Shown: positions 36,459 to 45,455 of the stretch, piece by piece
How the letters are laid out: the number at the start of each line of letters is the position of its first letter
Position numbering within the stretch: the stretch's first letter is position 1
NCBI RefSeq assembly: GCF_009932335.1
Contig: NZ_BLJF01000001.1
Span: 992,001 to 1,056,000, forward strand
Source of the DNA: Pseudomonas asiatica
GTDB lineage: Bacteria; Pseudomonadota; Gammaproteobacteria; Pseudomonadales; Pseudomonadaceae
DNA length: 64,000 bases
Direction of reading: 5' to 3'
Made by a program: the position numbers and the translations under genes
The notes under the pieces: model-generated
The model's database searches: none
What the model saw: the letters and a program-made list of their open reading frames with translations, nothing else
Told to the model about the DNA's origin: nothing

Positions 36459-37058
36459 ATGAAAATCACGCCTGTGATTGAGCAGCTGCGCGCCTATGCG
36501 CCTGGCTTCGATGAACGTGTGGCCGGCGGCCTGGATTGGGACCCAACCGCCGACAGCGCCAAGCTGGAGGTTCCGGCGGCCTACGTGATCGCGGTGGGCG
36601 ACTCGGCCGACGAGCCGGTTTCGCAGAACGTGTACACGCAGGAAGTGCGCGACGCGATCGATGTGTGTGTGGTGCTGCCGACGGTAGACGAACGCGGGCA
36701 ATCGGTGGTCGATGTGCTGCACGACGTGCGCGCCCAGTTGTGGCGCGCCCTGGTTGGCTTCGCGCCTGACCCGGAGTCGGGTCCGCTGCTGTACGACGGC
36801 GGCCAATTGCTGCTGATCGACCGCGATCGGGTGGTTTACCGCTACCGCTTCTATGCCGATCTGCAGTTGGGTCGCTGGGAACAGACCGGCGAAGGCAAGC
36901 CGCAGACCTGGCAGGAATGGCAACTGGCCGGCCTGCCGGTGCTGGAAGGGATCGACACCCGTTTCGACTTCATCAACCCCCTGAAAGACTCCAACGTCAC
37001 GGCGCCAGGCCCTGACGGGAGAGTCGAGTTCAACACCCGGGAGAACCTGACCCCATGA
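36459..37058 (+). CDS. Phage tail terminator-like protein (Mu gp37-like position)
   Basis: A 199-residue protein with N-terminal MKITPVIEQLRAYAPGFDERVAGG followed by a beta-rich core (AAYVIAVGDSADEPVSQNVYTQEVRDAIDVCVVLP). This is the pattern of tail terminator proteins that end tail-tube growth. The order with DUF2635, sheath and tube after it is the order of Mu genes 37-38-L-M. It overlaps the next gene by 4 nt. Confidence 0.75.
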   Translation: MKITPVIEQLRAYAPGFDERVAGGLDWDPTADSAKLEVPAAYVIAVGDSADEPVSQNVYTQEVRDAIDVCVVLPTVDERGQSVVDVLHDVRAQLWRALVGFAPDPESGPLLYDGGQLLLIDRDRVVYRYRFYADLQLGRWEQTGEGKPQTWQEWQLAGLPVLEGIDTRFDFINPLKDSNVTAPGPDGRVEFNTRENLTP

Positions 37059-37240
37059 AGACCATCAACCTCAAGCCGGCACCCGGGCGCGACTGCCCGA
37101 TGCCGCACAACCCCCGCGAGCTGCTGCCCGCCGGCGGCGCCACGGTGCCGCGTAACGCGTACTGGGAGCGCCGCATCAGCGACGGTGATGCCGTCGAGCA
37201 GAAAGCCAGCACCAAGCCCAAGGGGAGCACGGCGCAATGA
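37055..37240 (+). CDS. DUF2635 family protein (Mu gp38-like)
   Basis: A 61-residue protein with the pattern INLKPAPGRDCPMPHNPRELLPAGGATVPRNAYWERRI, which fits DUF2635. Family members are found just before the sheath gene in Mu-like tails, and the exact role is unknown. It has 4-nt overlaps with both neighbours. Confidence 0.85.
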   Translation: MKTINLKPAPGRDCPMPHNPRELLPAGGATVPRNAYWERRISDGDAVEQKASTKPKGSTAQ

Positions 37241-38733
37241 GCGTAAGTTTCAGCAACATCCCCAGCGACATTCGCGTGCCGCTGTTCTATGCCGAAGTCG
37301 ACAACTCCATGGCCAACAGCGGCGCATCGAGCTTGCGCCGGCTGATCATTGGCCAAGTCAACGACGACGCCGATGGCCCCGAGATTGGCCGCCTGACCCT
37401 GGTGTCGCGGACCAGCGAGGCCAAGGACATTGGCGGCGCCGGTTCGATGCTGGCCAGCATGCACGCCCGTTGGCGCGCCATCGACGTGGCCGGCGAGGTG
37501 TGGTGCCTGCCGCTCAAGGTTGCCACCGGCGTGGCTGCGACTGGCACCGTTACCGTAACGGGGTCGGTCGAGTCGGCCGGCCTGGTCAATCTGTACATCG
37601 CTGGCCAGCGCGTGCGCGCCCTGGCTGTGGCGGGCGCTTCGGCCGATGCGGTGGCCACTGCCTTGGCGGCGGCCATCAATGAGGCGATCGACCTGCCGGT
37701 TACCGCGACGGTAGCCGCCGGCGTGGTCACCCTGCAGGCCAAGTTCAAGGGCGAGCTGGGCAACGACATTCAGGTGCAACTCAATCGCCTGGGCCGCGTG
37801 AACAGTGAGGTTACCCCGGCGGGCCTGACCATCGTCACCACCGGCATGACCAGCGGTGTCGGCAGCCCTGACGCCGCAGCCGCGCTGGCCGCGTTGGGCG
37901 ACGAAGAGTTCGAATTTATCGCCCAGCCGTGGACCGACGCCGACACCCTGGACGCCTGGAAAGAGACCATGGACGACAGCGCCGGTCGTTGGTCCTGGGC
38001 TAAACAGCTGTACGGCCACGTCTACAGCGCCAAGCGCGGCACCCTCGGTGAGCTGGTCGCGGCCGGGCGCCTGCGCAACGACCCGCATGTGACCGTGCAT
38101 GGCTTCGAACGGGGCGTGCCGCAGCCGGTGTGGGAGGTGGCGGCCGGCTGGGCGGCGCGAACGGCGGTGTTCATCAGTGCCGACCCTGCGCGGCCGACGC
38201 AGACCGGCGTGGTGACGGGCATTGATCCGGCGGAGGCAAGTGCTCGTTTCACTCTGACCGAACGGCAGTCGCTGCTGACCAGCGGCATGGCCACGGCAAG
38301 TTACAGCGGCGGCAGCTACCGCATCGAGCGCGCCATTACCACGTATCAGCGCAACGCCTACGGGCAAGCCGATGATTCGTATCTGGACAGCGAGACGCTG
38401 CACCAGTCGGCGTATGTGATCCGCTACTTGCGCAGCATCATCACCAGCAAGTACGGCCGCCACAAGCTAGCCAACGACGGTACCCGCTTTGGCCCCGGCC
38501 AGTCGATTGTCACGCCGAAGGTGATTCGCGGTGAGCTGATCGCGGCCTACGGCGCGCTTGAGCGTGACGGCATTGTCGAGAACGCCGAGATGTTCAATCG
38601 GTACCTGATCGTCGAGCGTGACGCCAACAACCCGAACCGGCTCAGCGTGCTGTTCCCGCCGGACCTGGTGAATCAACTGCGCGTGTTCGCGCTGCTGTAC
38701 CAGTTCCGCCTGCAGTACCCCGAAGCGACTTAA
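37237..38733 (+). CDS. Contractile tail sheath protein (Mu gpL-like)
   Basis: This 498-residue sheath subunit contracts to drive the tail tube through the cell envelope. The Mu gpL-type pattern is visible: ISFSNIPSDIRVPLFYAEVDNS-like start, SLRRLIIGQ, EFIAQPWTDADTLDAWKETMDDSAGRWSWAKQLYGHVYSAKRG, VAAGWAARTA, and the C-terminal domain TTYQRNAYGQADDSYLDSETLHQSAYVIRYLRS. It proves that the phage is a myovirus type. A terminator follows. Confidence 0.93.
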   Translation: MSVSFSNIPSDIRVPLFYAEVDNSMANSGASSLRRLIIGQVNDDADGPEIGRLTLVSRTSEAKDIGGAGSMLASMHARWRAIDVAGEVWCLPLKVATGVAATGTVTVTGSVESAGLVNLYIAGQRVRALAVAGASADAVATALAAAINEAIDLPVTATVAAGVVTLQAKFKGELGNDIQVQLNRLGRVNSEVTPAGLTIVTTGMTSGVGSPDAAAALAALGDEEFEFIAQPWTDADTLDAWKETMDDSAGRWSWAKQLYGHVYSAKRGTLGELVAAGRLRNDPHVTVHGFERGVPQPVWEVAAGWAARTAVFISADPARPTQTGVVTGIDPAEASARFTLTERQSLLTSGMATASYSGGSYRIERAITTYQRNAYGQADDSYLDSETLHQSAYVIRYLRSIITSKYGRHKLANDGTRFGPGQSIVTPKVIRGELIAAYGALERDGIVENAEMFNRYLIVERDANNPNRLSVLFPPDLVNQLRVFALLYQFRLQYPEAT

Positions 38734-38752
38734 TCCGCATCGTTCAACCCCG

Positions 38753-38775
38753 GCCCGCCTTGTGCGGGCTTTTTT
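38753..38775 (+). terminator. Rho-independent terminator after sheath gene
   Basis: Stem GCCCGC / GCGGGC with a 5-nt loop and a run of T residues. It may attenuate readthrough into the tube and chaperone genes. Confidence 0.82.
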
Positions 38776-38790
38776 CTGGGAGATCCCTTT

Positions 38791-39138
38791 ATGGGTCAGA
38801 AAGTCGCAGGCACCTGTTACATCAAGGTCGACGGCGATCAGTTGGTCATCACCGGCGGCGTGGAGTGCCCGCTGTCGGACGTGAAGCGGGAGACCATCAC
38901 GCGGGGCTACTTCAAAGAAGAAGACCTGATCCCCTACGTCGTCGTTGACGCGGTGAAGACCGCCAACTTCCCCCGGGCCAAGCTGGCCGCCGGTATTGCC
39001 ATGACCGTAACGGCCGAACTGGCTGATGGCTCCGTGTACGTGCTGAGCGGCGCGTACCTGGTCGATGAAACCAAAGTGACCGGCGACGACGCCAAGGTCT
39101 CGCTCAAATTCGAAGGCATTCAAGGAGACTGGCAGTAA
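38791..39138 (+). CDS. Phage tail tube protein (Mu gpM-like)
   Basis: A 115-residue tube subunit. The pattern QKVAGTCYIKVDGDQLVITGGVECPLSDVKRETIT and SGAYLVDETKVTGDDAKVSLKFEG is typical of Mu-like tail tube proteins. Its stop codon overlaps the start of the next gene by 1 nt. Confidence 0.88.
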   Translation: MGQKVAGTCYIKVDGDQLVITGGVECPLSDVKRETITRGYFKEEDLIPYVVVDAVKTANFPRAKLAAGIAMTVTAELADGSVYVLSGAYLVDETKVTGDDAKVSLKFEGIQGDWQ

Positions 39139-39437
39139 TGAGCACCGTAACCCATACCCTCACTGCACCGATTCAGGCCCACGGCGAAGAACTCAAGGAA
39201 CTGACCCTGCGACGGCCCACCGTGCAGGAATGTCGCGCCATCAAGTCGCTGCCCTACAACATCGGCGAAAGCGGTTACCCCATCCTCGACGTGGAAGTCG
39301 CAGCCAAATACATCGCCGTCTGCGCAGCCATCCCTGCCAGCTCGGTAAACCAGTTGGAACTGCCCGACTTGAACAACGTAGCCTGGCTCGTCGTGGGGTT
39401 TTTCATGCCCCGCGATTCGGAACAGTCGGCAGCCTAA
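39138..39437 (+). CDS. Phage tail assembly chaperone (Mu gp41-like)
   Basis: A 99-residue protein with the Mu gp41/gpE pattern: LTLRRPTVQECRAIKSLPYNIGE, VAAKYIAVCAAIPASSVNQLELPDLNNVAWLVVGFFM. It acts with a longer frameshifted form to coat the tape measure protein during tail assembly. A GGGGTTTTTC run at 39395-39404 lies near its 3' end, at the expected place for frameshifting into the extension at 39398-39577. Confidence 0.85.
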   Translation: MSTVTHTLTAPIQAHGEELKELTLRRPTVQECRAIKSLPYNIGESGYPILDVEVAAKYIAVCAAIPASSVNQLELPDLNNVAWLVVGFFMPRDSEQSAA

Positions 39438-39577
39438 CTGAGTTGGCCTATGACCTCGCGTGGTGGTGGAAAGCCACCCCGGGCGAGGTGCTGGGATGGA
39501 CCCTCGACACGCTGTTCGAGAGCGAGGAAAACGCGTGGCGCATCAACGCGCTGACTGGGGGTGGCAGTGGCGGATAA
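39398..39577 (+). CDS. Tail assembly chaperone extension, likely made by -1 frameshift
   Basis: The -1 frame relative to 39138 stays open from upstream of the GGGG-TTTTT run to TGA 39577. It encodes LTELAYDLAWWWKATPGEVLGWTLDTLF, which looks like a real chaperone T/E'-type domain. It has no convincing ATG/GTG start or ribosome site of its own. Tail chaperones in dsDNA phages are widely known to be extended by programmed frameshifting at this locus. The exact slip site is inferred. Confidence 0.68.
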   Translation, partial: VFHAPRFGTVGSLTELAYDLAWWWKATPGEVLGWTLDTLFESEENAWRINALTGGGSGG

Positions 39578-42032
39578 ATTCCAGCTAAAGGCCCTGATCA
39601 CTGGCGTCGACAAGCTGTCGCCGGTGCTCAGTGGCGTGCGCAAGAACGCGGCGATGCTGCGCAAGCAGTTGAACAGCTCGGGCCTGGGCAAGATCACCTT
39701 TGGCGAGGCCCTGCAGGGCGGCGCCATTGCGGCCCCGTTCGTGATGGGCGTGAAGGCGGCGATGGGCTTCGAGAGCGCCATGGCCGACGTGAAAAAGGTG
39801 GTCAACTTCGACACGCCGGCGCAGTTCAAGGCGATGAGCGACGACGTGTTGGGCCTGTCCGAGCGGCTGCCGATGGCGGCCGAGGGCATCGCGCAGATTG
39901 TCGCGGCTGGCGGTCAGTCGGGCATTGCCCGGGAAGAGCTGAACCGCTTTGCCGAGGATGCGGTGAAAATGGGCGTGGCCTTCGACCAGACGGCCGAAGA
40001 ATCCGGCTCGATGATGGCCAAGTGGCGCACGGCCTTCAAAATGAATCAGGCCGAGGTGGTGACCCTGGCCGACCAGATCAACTACCTAGGCAACACCGGC
40101 GCAGCGAGCACCGGGCAGATTTCCAGCATCCTGACGGCCATCGGCCCGCTGGGTGAGGTGGCCGGTGTCAGCGCGGCCCAGCTGGCCGCCATGGGCTCGA
40201 CCCTGGCCGGTGTGGGTATCGCCCAGGACGTGGCCGCAACGGGCATCAAGAACTTCATGCTGACCCTGACCGCCGGCACGGCGGCCACCAAGTCGCAGCA
40301 AGAGGCGTATAAGGCGCTGCGCCTGGATGCCAACGAGCTGGCCAAGGGCATGCAGACCGACAGCGAGGGTACGATTAACCGCGTGCTGCAGACGCTGGCC
40401 AAGGTTGAGAAGAGCAAGCAGGCGGCCGTGCTGACCAGCCTGTTCGGCAAGGAGTCGGTAGGGGCCATCGCGCCGCTGCTGACGAGCCTGGGTACCCTGC
40501 AGAAGAACTTCAAGTCAATCGGCGATGAAACGCAGTACGCCGGCTCGATGAACAACGAGTACGCTGCCCGGGCCGCAACCACGCAGAACGCCATGCAGTT
40601 GCTGCAGAACCGCGTGACCCGCTTGGGCATCACGGTCGGCAGCATGCTGTTGCCGCCGCTGAACGATTTCATGGCCACCGTGGGGCCGATTGTCAGCAGT
40701 GTCAGCAGCCTGGCTGCTGCACATCCCTGGTTGATCAAGGGCGTGCTGGGGGCGGCGGTGGGCTTCACCGTGTTGCGCTTGGCCACAGCCGGCGCTACGG
40801 CCGCCCTGGCGATGATGAACGGTGTGGCGAGCATGAGCCCGATCGGGATGATCGTGCGCGGTATCGCCATCGCCGCCGGCGTGCTGATCGCCAACTGGTC
40901 GACCGTGGCGCCGTACTTCCAAGCGGTGTGGGACAAGATCAAGGGGCCGGCGATGGCCCTGTGGGGCTGGATGAAAACAGCCTTTGCCTGGTCCCCGATC
41001 GGCCTGATCATGGCCAACTGGGAGCCGCTGAGCCGGTATTTTGTGGCCCTGTGGGATGAAATCAAAGGCCCGGCGATGACTGTGTGGGGGTGGATGAAAA
41101 CCGCTTTCGCCTGGACGCCGCTTGGCCAGATCATCGCCAATTGGCAGCCACTGAGCCGCTTCTTTGCCAGCCTGTGGGGCCTGGTCAAGGCGCTGTCGGT
41201 GCCGTTCATGGGCTTCCTGCGGACTGTGTTCGACTATTCCCCGCTTGGGTTGATCATCAACCATTGGGGGCCGATCAGTGGCTTTTTCCAAGGGGTATGG
41301 GAAGCGATTAAGGCGCTGTCGGTGCCGTTCCTCGACTTCCTCAAGACCGTGTTTGACTGGTCACCGCTGGGCTTGCTGGTCAAGCACTGGGAGCCGATCA
41401 CGGCCTATTTCAAAGGGCTGTGGGAGAAACTGCGGCCGATCGTTGAACCCATGATGAAGTTCCAGGGGTTCAGTTCGGAGGGCGGGGTGATCGAGGCCGC
41501 GACCAACAAGGTCAACGCCTGGACGGAGCAGCAGCAGGCGCGCAACGCAGCGACCCAACCGGTGCCGGGCGCCCTGGTGCGGCCGATGGCTCAGCCGGTG
41601 CAGCTGATGCCCGAGGCTACCAGCGCGGCCAGTCTGTTGCGGGTGCCTGGGCAAGCGCCGGAGCGGCCGCCGCTTCGCCTGGTGTCGTCGGCGCCGGCGC
41701 TTATGGCCTCGCAGCTGGGCGAACAAGCCAAGGAAAGCTACGCCAAGGGGCTGACCCAGGCCGAGGCGCTGAAACAGGCTGAAACGGCCGTTGTGCAGCG
41801 CCCTGGCCTAACGTCCGTGGCCGCCCCGGCGCCGGGTGGTTTGCCGGCGTCGCGGGGGTCGTTGGTCCAGCAGTCGGCAGCGGCCAACAAGACCCAGCTG
41901 GAAGGGTCGATGGTGGTCCGCTTCGACAATGCCCCGCAGGGCATGCGCGTCGAACAGGGAGAATCCAACCAGCCCGGCCTGCAGGTAACCCCGCAGGTCG
42001 GTTATCGCTCATTGGGTAGGGGGGCAGGATGA
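39561..42032 (+). CDS. Phage tail tape measure protein
   Basis: An 823-residue protein that sets tail length. The N-terminal domain carries the TP901/Mu gp42-like signature: MGFESAMADVKKVVNFDTP, EGIAQIVAAGGQSGI, MGVAFDQTAEESGSMMAKWRTAFKMNQAEVVTLADQINYLGN and ISSILTAIGPLGEVAGVSAAQLAAMGSTLAGVGI. Membrane-like helices follow (about 380-440), then four 41-residue repeats (40938-41429) with a WMKTAFAWSPLG-type core. The start is GTG 39561 or GTG 39567, inside the end of the chaperone extension. Confidence 0.92.
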   Translation: MAVADKFQLKALITGVDKLSPVLSGVRKNAAMLRKQLNSSGLGKITFGEALQGGAIAAPFVMGVKAAMGFESAMADVKKVVNFDTPAQFKAMSDDVLGLSERLPMAAEGIAQIVAAGGQSGIAREELNRFAEDAVKMGVAFDQTAEESGSMMAKWRTAFKMNQAEVVTLADQINYLGNTGAASTGQISSILTAIGPLGEVAGVSAAQLAAMGSTLAGVGIAQDVAATGIKNFMLTLTAGTAATKSQQEAYKALRLDANELAKGMQTDSEGTINRVLQTLAKVEKSKQAAVLTSLFGKESVGAIAPLLTSLGTLQKNFKSIGDETQYAGSMNNEYAARAATTQNAMQLLQNRVTRLGITVGSMLLPPLNDFMATVGPIVSSVSSLAAAHPWLIKGVLGAAVGFTVLRLATAGATAALAMMNGVASMSPIGMIVRGIAIAAGVLIANWSTVAPYFQAVWDKIKGPAMALWGWMKTAFAWSPIGLIMANWEPLSRYFVALWDEIKGPAMTVWGWMKTAFAWTPLGQIIANWQPLSRFFASLWGLVKALSVPFMGFLRTVFDYSPLGLIINHWGPISGFFQGVWEAIKALSVPFLDFLKTVFDWSPLGLLVKHWEPITAYFKGLWEKLRPIVEPMMKFQGFSSEGGVIEAATNKVNAWTEQQQARNAATQPVPGALVRPMAQPVQLMPEATSAASLLRVPGQAPERPPLRLVSSAPALMASQLGEQAKESYAKGLTQAEALKQAETAVVQRPGLTSVAAPAPGGLPASRGSLVQQSAAANKTQLEGSMVVRFDNAPQGMRVEQGESNQPGLQVTPQVGYRSLGRGAG

Positions 42033-43447
42033 CGACATGGCGGGATGAGTTACGGCCGGCCTCCTTTCGTGGGGTGCCGTTTCACGTCGACAGCGACAGC
42101 ATGCCGGTCGGTCGGCGTACCCAGGTCCATGAGTACCCCCAGCGCAACGAGCCGCTGGTGGAGGACCTGGGCCGCATAACGCGGGAAATCAAGTTGGCGG
42201 CCTTCGTGATCGGCGAAGACTACATGCGCAAGCGTGACGCCTTGCTCAATGCCCTGGACAAACCCGGCGCCGGGGATTTGATCCACCCCTGGTACGGCCG
42301 TCTGACGGTCACGGCGACGGGCTGTTCGGTGAGCCATGAGCGCCGTGAAGGGGGGATGGCGCGCTTCGACCTGGTGTTTGTGGAAGAGGGCGAAAAGGGC
42401 TTTCCCTCTGGCGTGCCGAACACGGCGCGGCAGCTGGAAGAGTCTTCCGAAACCCTGCTGCAGTCGGCGATCCGCCGCTACAAGGAAGCCATGGCCGTGG
42501 TGAATCGGGCACGTCTGGCTGTGGTTGCCCTGCAGAACGGTATCGCCGGCGTGCAGATGGCGATCGCCCAGGAACTGCGCCAGTTGACGGGTCTGGTCAG
42601 TTCGGTGGAAGCACTGGCCGACATGCTGATCAATGCCCCGGGCAACTTCGCGGCGATGATCCGGGGGCAGTTTTCCAGCATCGGCGGCAGCCGCTCGACC
42701 GGCTACCGCTGGGGGCCTTCGAGCAGCACGCTGTCCAGCAGCTCAAGCAGTACCACGTCGGCATCGTCCGGCGCCTCGAGCATTGAGGCTGACCCGGAGT
42801 TTGCCAGTACGGTGGCCGGCCTGCCTGAGGCTGACCCGGAGTTTTCCACCTTTGTCGCGTCGAGTCGTGCCATTACCACGCAGGTTGAGCAGTCACGCGC
42901 CCTGGCGGCGCAGGTGCTGGCCGCAGCGGCGGCGATCGAGGCGGGCAGCAGTGTTGCCGGTGGTGCTGCCGCGGCCGCTGTCATTGAGGCTGCCCGCGAG
43001 CTGGTGCGTGACGCGCTGATTGTCCTGGCCGTGCGCACGGCCGCCGCCATGCCAGTGGTGCAGGCGCCGGCGCCGCTGTCGGGGTATCCGTCCCTGCAGC
43101 AGCAAGTGGCTTCGCCGATCGCACGGCCGGACGTGCCGGTTACGGCTGACGTGGTGGCCGTGCGTGACGCGATCGAGGCCGCGCTAGTGGCTGCCGAGCA
43201 GACCGCCCCGCATGAGCATTTCGAGGTGCTGGAGGTGGTGCGCAAGCAAGTGCGCGCCCACCTGACCGAGGTGGCCCGCGCCGGGGTGCGCCTGGCCGAG
43301 GTGACCACGCTGGAAAGCCTGCCGGCGGTGGTGCTGGCCTATCAGCGTTACGGCGACGCGACCCGCGCCGCTGAAATCGTTACGCGTAACAAGGTCGCAC
43401 ACCCGGGGTTCCTGCCTGTCGGGGTGCTGGCCGTCGCTCAAGAGTAA
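42029..43447 (+). CDS. DNA circularisation protein (Mu gpN-like)
   Basis: This 472-residue protein has the DNA circularisation N-terminal domain: WRDELRPASFRGVPFHVDSDSMPVGRRTQVHEYPQRNEPLVEDLGR and GKRITL-like ALLNALDKPGAGDLIHPWYGRLTVTATG. An Ala-rich helical C-terminal half and a Ser-rich linker (near 230-250) follow. In Mu-like phages gpN is a tail/baseplate protein whose relatives help close the infecting genome. Confidence 0.88.
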   Translation: MTTWRDELRPASFRGVPFHVDSDSMPVGRRTQVHEYPQRNEPLVEDLGRITREIKLAAFVIGEDYMRKRDALLNALDKPGAGDLIHPWYGRLTVTATGCSVSHERREGGMARFDLVFVEEGEKGFPSGVPNTARQLEESSETLLQSAIRRYKEAMAVVNRARLAVVALQNGIAGVQMAIAQELRQLTGLVSSVEALADMLINAPGNFAAMIRGQFSSIGGSRSTGYRWGPSSSTLSSSSSSTTSASSGASSIEADPEFASTVAGLPEADPEFSTFVASSRAITTQVEQSRALAAQVLAAAAAIEAGSSVAGGAAAAAVIEAARELVRDALIVLAVRTAAAMPVVQAPAPLSGYPSLQQQVASPIARPDVPVTADVVAVRDAIEAALVAAEQTAPHEHFEVLEVVRKQVRAHLTEVARAGVRLAEVTTLESLPAVVLAYQRYGDATRAAEIVTRNKVAHPGFLPVGVLAVAQE

Positions 43448-43451
43448 GCCT

Positions 43452-44564
43452 ATGGATGACATAAATGCTGTCACGCTGAGCGTGAACGGCCTGGATTATC
43501 GCGGCTGGAAGAAAGTCAGCATCAGCGCGGGGATCGAGCGGCAGAGCCGTGATTTCCGCCTGGGGGTGACGTGGCGCTGGCCCGGCCAGGTGATTGAAAT
43601 CCCGGTGCGGCAGGGTGACTTCTGCGAAGTCCGCATCGGCGACGACCTGGTGCTGACGGGGTGGGTGTTCGCCACCCCGATCAGCTACGACAGCCGTAGC
43701 GTGGAAAGATCGGTTTCTGGCCGCTCGCTCACTGCCGACCTGGTGGACAGCTCGGCGGTCAACAAACCCGGCCAGTGGCGCGGGCAGAGCGTGCAGAAGA
43801 TTGTCCAGGCACTGGCTGAACCCTACGGGGTCAAGGTACTGAGCGAGGTGACCGAAACCACCAAGCTGGCCGACCACCAGATCGAGCCGGGCGAAACGGT
43901 GTTCGAGTCGATCGACCGGCTGCTGACGCTTTCCCGTCTGCTGTCGACCGACGACGCCCGGGGCCGGGTGGTGATTATCCAGCCCGGTAGCGCCGGCCGT
44001 GCGGTCGATCGTCTGGAACTGGGGCAGAACATCCTGACCGGCCGCGCCGAGCTGGATTTTTCCGGGGTGTTCTCCGAATACCGCGTCACCGGGCAGCGCT
44101 CGGGCTCAGACAGCGCCTACGGCGAGCAGGCCAGCGAGGTCAAGGCCGACTTGGCCGACCCTCGGGCAACGCGGCACCGTGTGCTGCTGATCCATGAAAG
44201 CGGCCAGATGACCCCGGAGCTGGCCCAGGCCAGGGCCAACTGGGAGCGCGGCAGTCGCATGGGTAAGGCGCTGACCCTGAACTATCAGGTGCAGGGCTGG
44301 CGGCAATCCAACGGCGCGCTGTGGCTGCCGAACATGGTGGTGCGGGTGGTCGACCCGCTGGTGGGCATCGACCGCGACATGCTGATCAGTGAAATCGAGT
44401 ACGTCATGGATGACGCCGGCACGGTGGCCAACATCGTGGTAGGCCCGCCGGATGGCTTCGACCCTGAACCGAAAGACCCGCACAAGTCGCGCAAGCTCAA
44501 GAAGGGCGGCAAGGCCGACAACTTCGAATACCTGATTCCTGCTGACTGGAAGCCTGGCCCATGA
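43452..44564 (+). CDS. Baseplate hub protein (Mu gpP-like)
   Basis: A 370-residue hub protein related to Mu gpP and P2 gpD: VTLSVNGLDYRGWKKVSISAGIERQSRDFRLGVT, then the VSGRSLTADLVDSSA region, QKIVQALAEPYGVKVL and LSRLLSTDDARGRVVIIQPG. It forms the base of the tail tube. It overlaps the next gene by 4 nt. Confidence 0.88.
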   Translation: MDDINAVTLSVNGLDYRGWKKVSISAGIERQSRDFRLGVTWRWPGQVIEIPVRQGDFCEVRIGDDLVLTGWVFATPISYDSRSVERSVSGRSLTADLVDSSAVNKPGQWRGQSVQKIVQALAEPYGVKVLSEVTETTKLADHQIEPGETVFESIDRLLTLSRLLSTDDARGRVVIIQPGSAGRAVDRLELGQNILTGRAELDFSGVFSEYRVTGQRSGSDSAYGEQASEVKADLADPRATRHRVLLIHESGQMTPELAQARANWERGSRMGKALTLNYQVQGWRQSNGALWLPNMVVRVVDPLVGIDRDMLISEIEYVMDDAGTVANIVVGPPDGFDPEPKDPHKSRKLKKGGKADNFEYLIPADWKPGP

Positions 44565-45052
44565 AACCCATGAGAAATTTCCTCGCCCGGGGCGTTGTCG
44601 CCCTGGTCGATGCCGGCCGCATGCTGCAGGGCCTGCAGATGCGCCTGACCGCCGATGAAGTGAAAGACGGCATGGAGCACTTCGAGCCCTACGGGTTCAC
44701 GTCCAATCCGCACCCCGGCGCCGAGGGTCTGGCGGCCTTCATCAATGGCGACCGCTCGCATGGGGTGGTGATCTGCGCGTCAGACCGCCGCTTTCGCCTG
44801 CAGGGCCTGGAGAGTGGCGAAGTGGCCCTGCACACCGACGAAGGCGATGTGCTGCATTTCAAGCGTGGCCGGGTAATCGAGGTCAAGACGGCGACGTTCA
44901 AGGTCAGCGCCGAAACGGCGGTGGTGTTTGAGACGCCCGTTATTCGCACTACCGGCCGCATCGAGTCTGACGGCGATCAGATCGCCGCCGGCGTCAGCAC
45001 CTCGCTGCACGTTCACGAAGGCTCGGACAAGAAGCCGGTTAAGGGGGGCTGA
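44561..45052 (+). CDS. Baseplate spike protein (Mu gp45 / V family)
   Basis: A 163-residue protein with an OB-fold start (RMLQGLQMRLTADEVKDGMEHFEPYGFTSNPHPGAEGLAAFINGDRSHGVVICASDRRFR) and a beta-prism C-terminus with evenly spaced acidic and hydrophobic residues. The tip HVHEGSDKKP contains the HxH motif used to bind iron in Mu and P2 spikes. It pierces the outer membrane. Confidence 0.9.
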   Translation: MKPMRNFLARGVVALVDAGRMLQGLQMRLTADEVKDGMEHFEPYGFTSNPHPGAEGLAAFINGDRSHGVVICASDRRFRLQGLESGEVALHTDEGDVLHFKRGRVIEVKTATFKVSAETAVVFETPVIRTTGRIESDGDQIAAGVSTSLHVHEGSDKKPVKGG

Positions 45053-45053
45053 C

Positions 45054-45455
45054 ATGGCGCTATTCAGCGATGACGGCTCGGAACAGGCCTGGCGGCGGGC
45101 GGTGGAGATCAGCCTGCTGACCTGGCGGCGCGCCGAGGACGGCGACCAGCTGGACGATGACGAGCGCTATGGCTGGTGGGGTGACACTTTCCCCACGGTA
45201 GAGCGTGACTGGATCGGTTCGCACCTATGGAAGCTGCGCCGGCGCACGCTGACCGATGACACGGTACGCGACGCCGAGTCCTTCGCCCGCGAAGCGCTGG
45301 CCTGGATGAACGATGACGACCGGGTGGCCGCCGTTACCGTAACGGCTTCACGCGGGGTTACCCGGCTTGACCTGCGGGTGGTGCTGTCGATGCGCGACGG
45401 CTCGGTGATCGACATTCAACTAGACAAGCTGTGGCAGGTGATCAATGCCGTTTGA
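45054..45455 (+). CDS. Baseplate protein, GP46 family
   Basis: A 133-residue protein with the gp46 pattern: ISLLTWRRAEDGDQLDDDERYGWWGDTFP, GSHLWKLRRRTLTDDTVRDAESFAREALAWM. It is a baseplate wedge component, homologous in role to gp25/gpW. ATG 45054 follows GGGGGG. The gene overlaps gp47 by 11 nt. Confidence 0.88.
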   Translation: MALFSDDGSEQAWRRAVEISLLTWRRAEDGDQLDDDERYGWWGDTFPTVERDWIGSHLWKLRRRTLTDDTVRDAESFAREALAWMNDDDRVAAVTVTASRGVTRLDLRVVLSMRDGSVIDIQLDKLWQVINAV

